64,000 nucleotides of DNA from assembly GCF_003493605.1 (NCBI RefSeq), contig NZ_QQKA01000001.1:124001-188000 (forward strand). The letters are read 5' to 3'. Shown one piece after another: positions 32,004 through 42,136 of this stretch. Both the position numbers and the translations under genes were made by a program. Positions within the stretch are counted from its first letter, which is position 1. Each line of letters begins with the position of its first letter. This DNA is from Haemophilus haemolyticus (GTDB taxonomy: Bacteria; Pseudomonadota; Gammaproteobacteria; Enterobacterales; Pasteurellaceae). The notes below the pieces were generated by a model that was not told the DNA's origin, did not search any database, and worked only from the letters and a program-made list of their open reading frames with translations.

Positions 32004-32016
32004 TTGAGTGCACAAT

Positions 32017-32040
32017 AAGGGCGAATATTTCGCCCTTTTT
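32017..32040 (+). terminator. Terminator after the TonB receptor
   Basis: AAGGGCGA and TCGCCCTT form an eight-base-pair stem followed by T. It lies before the ABC transporter gene and could act as a partial terminator within the operon. Confidence 0.75.
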
Positions 32041-32064
32041 CGTTTTTTACTTTATGGATAATCA

Positions 32065-33834
32065 ATGAACTGGCAAAGCGAACTTAATAATAGTTTAAAC
32101 TGGATTTTAACCGCACTTTTTTGGGTAATATTGTGCTTTAGCGTAACAATGTTAGCCTTAAAACAAACTACTTTCGGCAAAAAATTCTGGTGTATCGTGT
32201 CACCATCGATTAATAAAAAAACCAGCATTAAACTAATTTTAATGTTGTTAGTGCTATTTATAATGATATTGTTGGAAGTACGATTTAGCGTGCTTAATTC
32301 ATTTTTTTACAATGGATTGTATAGCTCAATGCAAGAACTAAACATTGAGAAATTTTGGTTCTTTGCAAAACTAAATGCTCTTCTTGTGGTAGCACAAGTT
32401 ATACATGCCATTGCTGATTACTTCTTTCAACAAGTTTTTGAAATTCGTTGGTTGGAAAATCTTAATGCAACACTTGTTAAACGCTGGCTAAATAAGAAAA
32501 AATACTATCGCCTAAAATACGAACGAGATTTACCAGATAATATCGATCAACGTATTGAACAAGATGCAAGAGAATTTATTACCAGTACCGTACAAATTGT
32601 GCGAGGCGTAATTAACTCAGTACTCACGACCATTGAATTTACGATTATTTTATGGTCACTTTCTGGTGTGTTAACTTTATTTGAATTTAATATCGAAAAA
32701 GGCGTTGTTTTCTTCATTTATGCTTTTATTATTTTTGCAACACTCATGTCCGTGTGGATTGGTCGCCCTCTAATTAAGCTGAATTTTACGAAAGAAAAAC
32801 TCAATGGCGATTATCGTTATTCCTTAATCCGTGTACGAGACAATGCAGAAAGCATTGCTTTTTATAATGGAGAGCCAAAAGAACAAACTTTCTTACAACA
32901 TCAATTCCGTCAAATTATTCATAACCGTTGGTCCATTGTATTAAAAATGTTAGGCTTAAATAGTTTCAACTCAGGGGTAACTCGCGTGGCTAAATTATTG
33001 CCTTTAATGTTACAAGCACCACGTTTCTTTTCTGGTCAAATAAAGCTAGGTGATATGCATCAAACAGTCCAAGCATTTAACCGATTAATGACCGCACTTT
33101 CATTTTTCCGCTTGTTCTATGAGCAATTCACACTCTATCAAGCACGCTTAAATCGTCTTTATGGTTTTATAACAAAAATGGATGAATTAGATAAACAAAA
33201 CGTTCATCACCCTTTTCATTGTTCTCATCGTGTCGCCTTAAAAAACTTTGGCATCAAAGATGAACAAGGCAATATATTACTCAATAATTTGAATATTAAT
33301 TTAGAAAATGGGGATGCTTTATTGATTCAAGGTGCATCAGGAACAGGAAAAACATCGCTACTAAAAGCAATTGCAGGAATATATCCTTTTGAAACAATAG
33401 GCATTGCGGAACACCCATGCATGGGAAGCTTATTCCTACCACAACGACCTTATATGCCGCAGGGTACTTTACGAGAAGCAATTTGTTATCCAAATATCAA
33501 TCCAAGTCACGCAGAATTAGAAAAAACCATGAAGGATTGTGCGCTAGGAAAATACATACACGCACTTAATGTAAAAAATGACTGGCAAGCAATTTTATCG
33601 CCTGGTGAACTTCAAAGAGTGGCGTTTATTCGTATTTTACTCACAAAACCAGATGTCGTATTTCTCGATGAAACAACTTCCGCATTGGATGAAACAACCG
33701 AGCATTTACTCTACCAAACAATTAAAGAGCGTTTGCCCGAAATGATCATTCTCAGCGTAGGTCATCGTAGTACATTACAGCAATTTCATAACAAACAACT
33801 AAAATTAGATGTATGTTTATTATGTGAAAATTAG
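32065..33834 (+). CDS. ABC transporter of the SbmA/BacA-YddA type
   Basis: A 589-residue half-transporter, membrane domain fused to ATPase. About six membrane segments fill 1-350, including the ADYFFQQVFEIRWLENL region typical of SbmA/BacA and YddA. The ATPase has Walker A GASGTGKT (423-430), a signature reading LSPGE (511-515) in place of LSGGQ, Walker B VVFLDETTSALDE and H-loop SVGHRS. In E. coli yddA also sits beside a TonB receptor (yddB), which is the same pairing. It follows the Fur-linked receptor by 61 bases, so a role in handling the imported siderophore or a peptide is inferred. Confidence 0.85.
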   Translation: MNWQSELNNSLNWILTALFWVILCFSVTMLALKQTTFGKKFWCIVSPSINKKTSIKLILMLLVLFIMILLEVRFSVLNSFFYNGLYSSMQELNIEKFWFFAKLNALLVVAQVIHAIADYFFQQVFEIRWLENLNATLVKRWLNKKKYYRLKYERDLPDNIDQRIEQDAREFITSTVQIVRGVINSVLTTIEFTIILWSLSGVLTLFEFNIEKGVVFFIYAFIIFATLMSVWIGRPLIKLNFTKEKLNGDYRYSLIRVRDNAESIAFYNGEPKEQTFLQHQFRQIIHNRWSIVLKMLGLNSFNSGVTRVAKLLPLMLQAPRFFSGQIKLGDMHQTVQAFNRLMTALSFFRLFYEQFTLYQARLNRLYGFITKMDELDKQNVHHPFHCSHRVALKNFGIKDEQGNILLNNLNINLENGDALLIQGASGTGKTSLLKAIAGIYPFETIGIAEHPCMGSLFLPQRPYMPQGTLREAICYPNINPSHAELEKTMKDCALGKYIHALNVKNDWQAILSPGELQRVAFIRILLTKPDVVFLDETTSALDETTEHLLYQTIKERLPEMIILSVGHRSTLQQFHNKQLKLDVCLLCEN

Positions 33835-33928
33835 AAGATGGCAAGTTAAGAATATATAAACCAAATATTTTGTTTATTTTGATGCTAGTCTAAAGAACGC
33901 CTATAAAATTAAAATAAAACTATGAAAA

Positions 33929-33950
33929 AAGCCCTCGATATCGAGGGCTT
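33929..33950 (-). terminator. Terminator of rpsO
   Basis: A perfect 22-base palindrome, AAGCCCTCGAT and ATCGAGGGCTT, followed by six T on the minus strand. The short space between it and the transporter gene holds nothing else I can see. Confidence 0.85.
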
Positions 33951-33974
33951 GATTTTTTACTATCGTAATAAAAA

Positions 33975-34244
33975 TTAGCGACGTAAACCTAAACGAGCAA
34001 TAGTGCTTTGGTATAAAGCAAGGTCTGTACGTTTTAAGTAGTCTAAAAGTTTACGACGACGAGAAACCATACGTAATAAACCACGACGACCATGGTGGTC
34101 TTTTTTGTGCTCAGCAAAGTGAGCTTGTAAGTGGTTGATTTGTGCAGTTAATAATGCGATTTGAACTTCAGAAGAACCAGTATCTTTCGCATCACGACCA
34201 AATTCAGCAACGATTGCTGCTTTTTTTTCAGTACTTAGAGACAT
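33975..34244 (-). CDS. rpsO: 30S ribosomal protein S15
   Basis: S15 (89 aa) binds the central domain of 16S rRNA early in assembly. It starts [18 protein letters not shown] and carries the [19 protein letters not shown] signature. AGGAG lies before the ATG. It is monocistronic here; the usual downstream pnp gene is not adjacent. Confidence 0.98.
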   Translation of the reverse strand: MSLSTEKKAAIVAEFGRDAKDTGSSEVQIALLTAQINHLQAHFAEHKKDHHGRRGLLRMVSRRRKLLDYLKRTDLALYQSTIARLGLRR

Positions 34245-34312
34245 TTTTTACTCCTAAAAGGTAGTGTTGTTAATACATCATTCGCCGATCTCTAACTCAG
34301 CGATGACAAGGA
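34245..34312 (-). promoter_or_regulatory. rpsO leader with hairpin
   Basis: The leader contains TCATCGC and GCGAATGA arms that pair with one bulge, about 30 bases before the ribosome-binding site. S15 represses its own mRNA in E. coli through a leader structure; this could serve the same purpose. Confidence 0.4.
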
Positions 34313-34318
34313 GCCTGT

Positions 34319-34347
34319 ATTCTAGCGATGAATAGGCTTAAATGCAA
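34319..34347 (-). promoter_or_regulatory. Promoter of rpsO
   Basis: On the minus strand TTGCAT, a 17-base spacer and TAGAAT. Confidence 0.7.
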
Positions 34348-34379
34348 GGTTTAAAGCTAAAAAATAAAATTGAAAAACA

Positions 34380-35225
34380 TTATATCTTTTCAATCACCAC
34401 TTTTATATCCTCTGGTGGTGCATAATAAGGTGCAGAAGTAATAAATAAACGAATACCTAATTTGGCGTAATCTGATACATTATTTTTATTTACTCCTCCA
34501 GCGACAGAAAGCAGAATATCTTTCTGTTTTGACTGAAGTAGATCTAAAGCCTTTTTCACATCCTCCAATGACCATTTATCAAGTTGAATAATATCTGGCT
34601 CAGCTACATACATTTGCTCAAATTGAGCATAATTATCTGCTTCTAAAGTAATTTTATTTTCAGGCGCTTCTTGACGTAATCTATCCACAATTTTCACCCA
34701 ATCATTTGGATCAGAAAGTAAGTTTCGATGATTAGTAAAAACCAAAAGAGTTTCGCTGATGCCTTGTCGATGAATATGCCCACCAGCGGCTAATACAGCA
34801 TTCGTGGCAAGTTTACGCGTATTAGGAATACTTTTACGCGTGCAAGCCACAACAGCACTTGGATTAACCGCTTTGGCATTGGCAATCATTTCTGCCGTAT
34901 ATTGAGCAACTCCACATGACCATTCAAGTACCAATTGCACCACTTTCCAAGCTTGATGTAATTGTTCAGACATTCCTTCCGCACTTATCAGCAAAGCACC
35001 TGATTCAACCCACTCACCTTCTTTTACATATAAGTGCGGTTGAATATCCAGTTTTTTTAATAATTTTTCCGCAACAGAAACGCCCGCCACAATCCCTGCA
35101 TTTTTACGCTTAAAAAGAATGTTTGCTGGAATATTTTCAATACCAAGGGCGTGAGTGGTTAAATCACCACGATAAATATCCTCAAGCAATAAATCATCCA
35201 ATTCTTTATCTGAAAAATAAATCAT
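34380..35225 (-). CDS. modD: ModD, quinolinate-phosphoribosyltransferase-like protein
   Basis: This 281-residue protein has the two-domain layout of NadC but reads as the ModD branch, which is linked to molybdate uptake genes in several bacteria. Signatures: [16 protein letters not shown] at the start, [20 protein letters not shown] and the phosphate-binding [10 protein letters not shown] near the end. Its reaction is not established. No molybdate transporter gene adjoins it in this window: the next gene upstream is hldE. NadC itself is the main alternative, but [15 protein letters not shown] fits ModD better. Confidence 0.85.
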   Translation of the reverse strand: MIYFSDKELDDLLLEDIYRGDLTTHALGIENIPANILFKRKNAGIVAGVSVAEKLLKKLDIQPHLYVKEGEWVESGALLISAEGMSEQLHQAWKVVQLVLEWSCGVAQYTAEMIANAKAVNPSAVVACTRKSIPNTRKLATNAVLAAGGHIHRQGISETLLVFTNHRNLLSDPNDWVKIVDRLRQEAPENKITLEADNYAQFEQMYVAEPDIIQLDKWSLEDVKKALDLLQSKQKDILLSVAGGVNKNNVSDYAKLGIRLFITSAPYYAPPEDIKVVIEKI

Positions 35226-35322
35226 TGTTCCCCCTTAAATTAGTTGTCCTTGATATAAATAAACCTGTTACTTCAAAACGGGGCTTTCTCTAATAATTTC
35301 ATATAAATATTAAAGCAATAAA

Positions 35323-35346
35323 AAAGGTTGGGACTCCCCAACCTTT
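35323..35346 (-). terminator. Terminator of hldE
   Basis: AAAGGTTGGG and CCCAACCTTT form a ten-base-pair stem around ACTC, with A-run on the plus strand giving U-run on the minus transcript. Confidence 0.85.
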
Positions 35347-35349
35347 CAT

Positions 35350-36780
35350 CTAATCTTTCAATAATTTAATTTTTTCAATCACATTTGTTGTTGAACAACC
35401 ATTTTCAAAGTTTAGCACTTTAACATCACCGCCATTTGCCCAAACTTCTTTTGCGCCAGCAATATCTTCGGGTTTGTAATCACCGCCTTTGACTAAAAGA
35501 TCCGGTAGAATTTCACTGATTAAACGCTGTGGGGTGTCTTCGATGAATTGCACCAACCAATCCACGGATGCCAAACCAGCAAGTACCGCCATACGGTTTT
35601 CAAGATTGTTAATTGGACGACTTTCACCTTTTAACCGTTTAACGGAATCATCGCTGTTTACCGCGACAATTAAACGATCGCCCAATTTACGTGCATTTTC
35701 TAAATAAGAAACATGCCCTGGATGCAAAATATCGAAACAGCCATTAGTCATCACTATTTTTTCACCGCGCGCTTTAGCTTGTGCTACAGCATCTTTTAAT
35801 TCAGCTTCACTCATAATGCCAAATCCTGTATCAGGGCGAGCATGAATAGCATTTTCAAGTTCCACGGTCGAAACCGTTGAAGTCCCCAATTTACCCACGA
35901 CAATTCCAGCGGCGACATTGGCTAGGTAACAAGATTCTTCGAAAGAACGTCTATCTGCTAATGCAGTTGCTAATACACTAATAACAGTGTCACCAGCTCC
36001 CGTCACATCAAACACTTCTTTTGCGACAGTTGGCAAATGATAGGGTTCTTGATTTGGACGCAATAATGTCATGCCTTTTTCAGAACGCGTCACCAAAAGT
36101 GCGGTTAATTCAATATCAGAAATTAATTTTAAACCTTTCTCAATAATCTCTTCTTCTGTATTGCATTTGCCCACAACAGCTTCAAATTCAGACATATTGG
36201 GTGTCAATAATGTCGCACCACGATAACGTTCAAAATCAGTTCCCTTTGGATCGATCAACACTGGCACATTTGCTTTGCGTGCAATTTGAATCATTTTCTG
36301 AACATCTTTAAGCGTGCCTTTGCCGTAATCAGAAAGAATCAGAGCACCGTAATTTTTCACCGCACTTTCTAACTTCGCTAATAAATCCTTGCAATCTACA
36401 TTATTGAAATCTTCTTCAAAATCAAGGCGGAGCAGCTGTTGATGACGAGATAAAATACGTAATTTAGTAATGGTTGGATGGGTCTCTAATGCAACAAAAT
36501 TACAATCAATTTTTTGCTTTTCTAATAAGTGGGAAAGTGCAGAACCTGTCTCATCTTGTCCAATCAATCCCATTAATTGAACGGGTACATTAAGTGACGC
36601 AATATTCATCGCCACATTTGCTGCACCACCCGCACGTTCTTCATTTTCCTGTACACGAACCACTGGCACTGGAGCTTCTGGTGAAATACGGTTGGTTGCG
36701 CCGAACCAATAACGATCAAGCATCACATCGCCTAATACGAGTACTTTTGCTTGCTTAAATTCTGCTGAATATTGAGCCAT
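35350..36780 (-). CDS. hldE: Bifunctional heptose kinase/adenylyltransferase HldE
   Basis: HldE (476 aa, also RfaE) makes ADP-heptose for the LPS inner core. The N-terminal ribokinase-type domain (1-320) has [13 protein letters not shown]; the C-terminal nucleotidyltransferase (about 340-476) has [16 protein letters not shown]. Both halves are complete. It is divergent from lpxL, another LPS gene. AGAGATTTTAAA precedes the ATG, a modest ribosome-binding site. Confidence 0.97.
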   Translation of the reverse strand: MAQYSAEFKQAKVLVLGDVMLDRYWFGATNRISPEAPVPVVRVQENEERAGGAANVAMNIASLNVPVQLMGLIGQDETGSALSHLLEKQKIDCNFVALETHPTITKLRILSRHQQLLRLDFEEDFNNVDCKDLLAKLESAVKNYGALILSDYGKGTLKDVQKMIQIARKANVPVLIDPKGTDFERYRGATLLTPNMSEFEAVVGKCNTEEEIIEKGLKLISDIELTALLVTRSEKGMTLLRPNQEPYHLPTVAKEVFDVTGAGDTVISVLATALADRRSFEESCYLANVAAGIVVGKLGTSTVSTVELENAIHARPDTGFGIMSEAELKDAVAQAKARGEKIVMTNGCFDILHPGHVSYLENARKLGDRLIVAVNSDDSVKRLKGESRPINNLENRMAVLAGLASVDWLVQFIEDTPQRLISEILPDLLVKGGDYKPEDIAGAKEVWANGGDVKVLNFENGCSTTNVIEKIKLLKD

Positions 36781-36876
36781 TTTAAAATCTCTCTATTTGA
36801 ATAACCAAAATTGTGACGATTTTACCACAACTCAAATTTACGATAAACTACGCCCCTAACTTACGTGGAAAGAACA

Positions 36877-37812
36877 ATGAAAAACAAAAAACTCCCTCAA
36901 TTTCAACCGCACTTTTTAGCCCCAAAATACTGGCTTTTTTGGCTAGGCGTGGCAATTTGGCGAAGTATTTTATGTCTTCCCTATCCTATTTTGCGCCATA
37001 TTGGTCATGGTTTCGGTTGGCTGTTTTCACATTTAAAAGTGGGTAAACGTCGAGCAGCCATTGCACGCCGTAATCTTGAACTTTGTTTTCCTGATATGTC
37101 TGAAAACGAGCGTGAGGCGATTTTGCAAGAAAATCTCCGCTCAGTAGGCATGGCAATTATCGAAACTGGCATGGCTTGGTTTTGGTCGGATTCACGTATC
37201 AAAAAATGGTCAAAAGTTGAAAGCTTACATTATCTAAAAGAAAATCAAAAAGATGGAATTGTTCTCGTTGGTGTTCATTTCTTAACGCTAGAACTTGGCG
37301 CACGCATTCTTGGTTTGCATCATCCTGGCATTGGTGTTTATCGTCCAAATGATAATCCTTTGCTTGATTGGCTACAAACGCAAGGTCGTTTACGCTCTAA
37401 TAAAGATATGCTTGATCGTAAAGATTTACGCGGAATGATCAAAGCTTTACGCCACGAAGAAACCATTTGGTATGCGCCTGATCACGATTACGGCAGAAAA
37501 AATGCCGTTTTTGTTCCCTTTTTTGCGGTACCCGATGCTTGCACAACCACTGGTAGTTATTATTTATTGAAATCTTCACCAAACAGCAAAGTGATTCCAT
37601 TTGCGCCATTACGCAATAAAGATGGTTCAGGCTATACCGTGAGTATTTCAGCGCCTGTTGATTTTACGGATTTACAAGATGAAACGGCGATTGCTACGCG
37701 AATGAATCAAATCGTAGAAAAGGAAATCATGAAGGGCATATCACAATATATGTGGCTACATCGCCGTTTTAAAACGCGCCCCGATGAAAAGACGCCTAGT
37801 TTATACGATTAA
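36877..37812 (+). CDS. lpxL: Lipid A lauroyl/myristoyl acyltransferase LpxL (HtrB)
   Basis: This inner-membrane enzyme (311 aa) adds a secondary acyl chain to Kdo2-lipid IVA. One N-terminal membrane anchor (about 18-40) is followed by the HX4(D/E) acyltransferase motif at His134-Glu139 (VHFLTLELG). A GTG four codons upstream is in frame, but GGAAAG precedes the ATG at 36877, which gives MKNKKLPQFQPHFLAPKYW, the known HtrB start. In H. influenzae htrB mutants have altered lipooligosaccharide and lowered virulence. Confidence 0.96.
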   Translation: MKNKKLPQFQPHFLAPKYWLFWLGVAIWRSILCLPYPILRHIGHGFGWLFSHLKVGKRRAAIARRNLELCFPDMSENEREAILQENLRSVGMAIIETGMAWFWSDSRIKKWSKVESLHYLKENQKDGIVLVGVHFLTLELGARILGLHHPGIGVYRPNDNPLLDWLQTQGRLRSNKDMLDRKDLRGMIKALRHEETIWYAPDHDYGRKNAVFVPFFAVPDACTTTGSYYLLKSSPNSKVIPFAPLRNKDGSGYTVSISAPVDFTDLQDETAIATRMNQIVEKEIMKGISQYMWLHRRFKTRPDEKTPSLYD

Positions 37813-37838
37813 AAGTGCGGTCGAATATCACCGCACTT
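37813..37838 (+). terminator. Uptake-sequence inverted pair, lpxL terminator
   Basis: AAGTGCGGT and ACCGCACTT face each other across eight bases and are followed by TTTTT, directly after the lpxL stop. Confidence 0.85.
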
Positions 37839-37885
37839 TTTGATAGAATTTTCTCAAATTTAAAAAATTAACGAATAATCTCACC

Positions 37886-39784
37886 ATGACAACCAATTAT
37901 TCAGCTCAAGAAATTACCGTTCTTAAAGATCTCGAACCAGTGCAAATTCGCCCGGGAATGTACACTGACACTACTCGCCCTAATCATTTAGCACAAGAAG
38001 TTATTGATAACAGCGTAGATGAAGCCCTTGCGGGTTTTGCCACAAAAATTGAAGTAATTTTACACCCTGATCAATCCATTGAAGTAACGGACAATGGTCG
38101 CGGTATGCCTGTGGATATTCATCCTACGGAAGGCGTTTCTGGCGTAGAAGTGATCCTGACTAAACTGCATGCTGGTGGTAAATTCTCCAATAAAAATTAT
38201 GAATTTGCGGGAGGTTTACACGGTGTGGGGATTTCTGTGGTGAATGCGCTTTCTGAACGCGTGGATATTCAAGTTAAACGCAATGGTGAAGTGTATAAAA
38301 TTGCCTTTGAAGACGGCAATAAAGTAGAAGAATTGGAAGTCATTGGGACTTGTGGCAGACGCACAACGGGAACAACCGTTCACTTCAAACCAAACCCAAA
38401 ATATTTTGACAGCGCAAAATTTTCCGTTAGCCGCCTACGCCATTTATTAAGAGCGAAAGCAGTCCTCTGTTCAGGGCTTGAAATCAAATTCATTGATAAA
38501 GTAAACAATACTCAAGATATTTGGTTATATGAAGATGGTCTTTCCGATTACCTTATCGAAGCAGTTAACGGCTTTGAAACACTTCCGGAAAAACCATTCG
38601 TTGGTGAATTTAAAGGAACAAATGAAGCGGTTAGCTGGGCATTACTTTGGTTACCAGAAGGTGGCGAACTGATTGGCGAAAGCTACGTAAACTTAATTCC
38701 GACTATTCAAGGCGGAACGCATGTTAATGGCTTACGTCAAGGTTTATTAGATGCCATTCGTGAATTTTGCGAATTTAGAAATCTATTACCACGCGGCGTA
38801 AAACTTACCGCTGATGATATTTGGGATCGTTGTTCTTACATTCTTTCCCTTAAAATGCAAGATGCGCAATTCGCGGGGCAAACCAAAGAACGCTTATCAT
38901 CACGCCAAAGTGCGGTGTTTGTCAGCGGTGTTTTAAAAGATGCGTTCAGCCTATGGCTCAACCAAAACGTACAAGATGCTGAAAAATTAGCAGAAATTGC
39001 CATTAGTTCTGCACAACGCCGATTACGCGCAGCAAAAAAGGTCGTACGAAAAAAACTTGTTAGTGGACCTGCATTACCAGGAAAATTAGCTGATTGTGGC
39101 TCACAGGATTTAGAAAAAACGGAATTATTTTTAGTAGAGGGCGACTCTGCGGGTGGTTCAGCAAAACAAGCGCGTGATCGCGAATATCAAGCGATTTTGC
39201 CGTTACGTGGAAAAATCTTAAATACATGGGAAGTTTCACCGGATCAAGTATTAGGTTCAACTGAAATTCACGATATCGCCGTGGCTCTAGGTATCGATCC
39301 TGATAGCAATGATTTATCACAACTTCGCTATGGCAAAGTATGTATTCTCGCGGATGCTGATTCCGATGGTCTTCACATTGCCACCCTACTCTGTGCTCTG
39401 TTCTTACGCCATTTTCCGAAATTGGTACAAGACGGTCACGTTTACGTCGCAATGCCACCACTTTATCGGATTGACTTAAATAAAGAAGTCTTCTACGCAT
39501 TAGATGAAAGTGAAAAAGAGGCAATTTTAGATCGGTTGAAAAATAAAAAAGGCAAACCGAATGTTCAACGTTTTAAAGGTTTAGGTGAAATGAACCCATC
39601 ACAATTACGTGAAACAACAATGGATCCTAATACGCGTCGCCTTGTTCAATTAACTTATGATTTAGAAGAAGACCAAGGCGCGGATACATTAGAACTCATG
39701 GATATGTTGTTAGCGAAAAAACGTTCCGAAGACCGTAAAAATTGGTTACAAGTGAAAGGCGATCAGGTTGATTTATCTGTTTAG
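37886..39784 (+). CDS. parE: DNA topoisomerase IV subunit B ParE
   Basis: ParE (632 aa) is the ATPase half of topoisomerase IV, which decatenates daughter chromosomes. GHKL motifs EVIDNSVDEALAG (38-50) and DNGRGMP are at the N-terminus; the TOPRIM has EGDSAGGSAK at 418-427 and DADSDGLHI. Residues of the quinolone region, including Asp420 in EGDSAGG, look wild type. parC follows after 67 bases. Confidence 0.98.
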   Translation: MTTNYSAQEITVLKDLEPVQIRPGMYTDTTRPNHLAQEVIDNSVDEALAGFATKIEVILHPDQSIEVTDNGRGMPVDIHPTEGVSGVEVILTKLHAGGKFSNKNYEFAGGLHGVGISVVNALSERVDIQVKRNGEVYKIAFEDGNKVEELEVIGTCGRRTTGTTVHFKPNPKYFDSAKFSVSRLRHLLRAKAVLCSGLEIKFIDKVNNTQDIWLYEDGLSDYLIEAVNGFETLPEKPFVGEFKGTNEAVSWALLWLPEGGELIGESYVNLIPTIQGGTHVNGLRQGLLDAIREFCEFRNLLPRGVKLTADDIWDRCSYILSLKMQDAQFAGQTKERLSSRQSAVFVSGVLKDAFSLWLNQNVQDAEKLAEIAISSAQRRLRAAKKVVRKKLVSGPALPGKLADCGSQDLEKTELFLVEGDSAGGSAKQARDREYQAILPLRGKILNTWEVSPDQVLGSTEIHDIAVALGIDPDSNDLSQLRYGKVCILADADSDGLHIATLLCALFLRHFPKLVQDGHVYVAMPPLYRIDLNKEVFYALDESEKEAILDRLKNKKGKPNVQRFKGLGEMNPSQLRETTMDPNTRRLVQLTYDLEEDQGADTLELMDMLLAKKRSEDRKNWLQVKGDQVDLSV

Positions 39785-39851
39785 ACTAAATTAATCTCAA
39801 CAAATCCGAATTTTAATAAATTAAGAATATATTCAATTAACAGAAACCAAA

Positions 39852-42107
39852 ATGACAAATATCAATTATGAAGGCATTGAGCAAATGCCTCTACGCACCT
39901 TCACCGAAAGGGCTTATCTCAACTATTCCATGTATGTCATCATGGATCGTGCGTTGCCTTTTATCGGTGATGGTTTAAAACCCGTTCAACGCCGTATTGT
40001 ATACGCGATGTCTGAGCTTGGCTTGAATGCCACGGCAAAATACAAAAAATCTGCCCGTACCGTCGGTGATGTACTCGGTAAATTCCATCCACATGGTGAT
40101 AGCGCTTGTTATGAAGCAATGGTGTTAATGGCACAACCCTTCTCTTATCGTTATCCGCTTGTAGATGGTCAAGGCAACTGGGGGGCACCAGATGATCCAA
40201 AATCTTTCGCTGCCATGCGTTATACGGAATCACGCCTCTCTAAAATCTCTGAAATCTTGCTAAGTGAACTCGGACAAGGAACAGTAGATTATCAGCCAAA
40301 CTTTGATGGAACCTTGGCTGAACCACAATATTTACCTGCTCGTTTACCTCATATTTTATTGAACGGCACAACAGGTATTGCGGTGGGTATGGCGACAGAT
40401 ATTCCACCACATAATATTAACGAAATTGCTGATGCGGCAGTAATGTTGCTAGATAATCCGAAAGCGGGATTAGATGATGTACTTGAAATTGTTCAAGGCC
40501 CAGATTTTCCAACAGAAGCGGAAATTATTTCACCAAAATCAGAAATTCGTAAAATTTATGAGCAAGGTCGTGGCTCAATAAAAATGCGTGCGACGTGGAA
40601 AAAAGAAGATGGTGAAATTATTATCTCCGCGCTTCCACATCAATCTTCGCCATCTAAAGTTATTGCACAAATAGCCGAACAAATGACGGCAAAAAAACTG
40701 CCAATGCTAGAAGATATTCGAGATGAAGCCGATCACGAAAATCCAATTCGCATTGTGCTAGTTCCTCGCTCAAATCGCGTCGATACTGATGCGTTAATGG
40801 CACATTTATTTGCTACCACAGATCTTGAAAAAAGCTACCGTGTAAATATGAATATGATCGGGCTTGATCATAAACCTGCGGTAAAAGGCTTATTAGAAAT
40901 CTTAAATGAATGGCTTACTTTCCGCCGAACAACCGTGACTCGTCGCCTTCAATATCGCCTAGATAAAGTACTCTCTCGCTTGCATATTTTAGAAGGGTTG
41001 ATGATAGCCTTTTTAAATATTGATGAAGTTATCGAAATTATACGTCACGAAGATGATCCAAAAGCAGAGCTTATGGCACGCTTTAATTTAAGCGATGAAC
41101 AAGCCGATGCAATTTTAAATTTACGCTTACGTCATTTAGCGAAATTAGAAGAAAACCAACTCAAAGCTGAACAAGATGAACTTGAAAAAGAGCGGTTAAA
41201 TTTAGAAGCAATTTTAGGATCAGAACGCCGTTTGAATACGCTTATCAAAAAAGAAATTCAAGAAGATGCGAAAAAATATGCCAGTCCACGTATGTCTCAA
41301 CTGGTCGAACGAGAAGAAGCCAAAATGATCTCTGAAAGTGACATGACGCCAGCAGAGCCTGTCACAGTCATCTTATCAGAAATGGGCTGGGTACGTTGTG
41401 CTAAAGGACACGATATTGATCCTAAATCATTAAGCTACAAAGCGGGTGATAATTATCGAGCTCACGCTTGTGGCAAGAGTAATCAAGCCGTTGTATTCAT
41501 TGATAGTACGGGGCGAAGTTATGCACTCGATCCGCTTTCATTGCCTTCCGCTCGCTCCCAAGGCGAACCACTTACAGGTAAACTAAATTTACCCGCTGGT
41601 GCGACCATTGAATATGTCGTAATGACGAGTGAACAGCAAGAATTATTGATGGCTTCTGATGCAGGTTATGGTTTTATTTGTAAATTTGAAGATTTAATTG
41701 CACGTAACAAGGCTGGAAAAGCCTTGATTTCTTTACCAGAAAATGCCAAAGTGTTGAAGCCTAAAACATTGATAAATTCTACCGTACTTGTTGTCGCAAT
41801 CACATCAGCTAGCAGAATGTTGATTTTCCCGGCAAAAGATTTACCGGCATTATCAAAAGGCAAAGGTAATAAAATTGTGACAATTCCTGCCGCAAATGCA
41901 AAAGAGCGCAGCGAATTGTTAGTGAAATTATTGCTTATTTCAGATCAAGCAAGTCTTGAATTTCATTCCGGAAAACGAAAAATTGTATTAAAACCGGAAG
42001 ATCTGCAGAAGTTCCGTGCTGAACGAGGCAGAAAAGGTTCGACATTACCACGCGGATTACATACCAATGTTGAAATAGTAGTAATCGAACCGCAACACAA
42101 CACATAA
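39852..42107 (+). CDS. parC: DNA topoisomerase IV subunit A ParC
   Basis: ParC (751 aa) is the cleavage-religation half of topoisomerase IV. The active tyrosine is Tyr124 ([10 protein letters not shown]). The quinolone-resistance region reads [12 protein letters not shown] (79-90) with Ser84 and Glu88, the susceptible residues in H. influenzae. The C-terminal third is the DNA-wrapping beta-pinwheel. It is cotranscribed with parE. gltS follows after 29 bases and may be reached by read-through. Confidence 0.98.
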   Translation: MTNINYEGIEQMPLRTFTERAYLNYSMYVIMDRALPFIGDGLKPVQRRIVYAMSELGLNATAKYKKSARTVGDVLGKFHPHGDSACYEAMVLMAQPFSYRYPLVDGQGNWGAPDDPKSFAAMRYTESRLSKISEILLSELGQGTVDYQPNFDGTLAEPQYLPARLPHILLNGTTGIAVGMATDIPPHNINEIADAAVMLLDNPKAGLDDVLEIVQGPDFPTEAEIISPKSEIRKIYEQGRGSIKMRATWKKEDGEIIISALPHQSSPSKVIAQIAEQMTAKKLPMLEDIRDEADHENPIRIVLVPRSNRVDTDALMAHLFATTDLEKSYRVNMNMIGLDHKPAVKGLLEILNEWLTFRRTTVTRRLQYRLDKVLSRLHILEGLMIAFLNIDEVIEIIRHEDDPKAELMARFNLSDEQADAILNLRLRHLAKLEENQLKAEQDELEKERLNLEAILGSERRLNTLIKKEIQEDAKKYASPRMSQLVEREEAKMISESDMTPAEPVTVILSEMGWVRCAKGHDIDPKSLSYKAGDNYRAHACGKSNQAVVFIDSTGRSYALDPLSLPSARSQGEPLTGKLNLPAGATIEYVVMTSEQQELLMASDAGYGFICKFEDLIARNKAGKALISLPENAKVLKPKTLINSTVLVVAITSASRMLIFPAKDLPALSKGKGNKIVTIPAANAKERSELLVKLLLISDQASLEFHSGKRKIVLKPEDLQKFRAERGRKGSTLPRGLHTNVEIVVIEPQHNT

Positions 42108-42136
42108 TTTAAACACAACATAGGGAGATCCAATTT

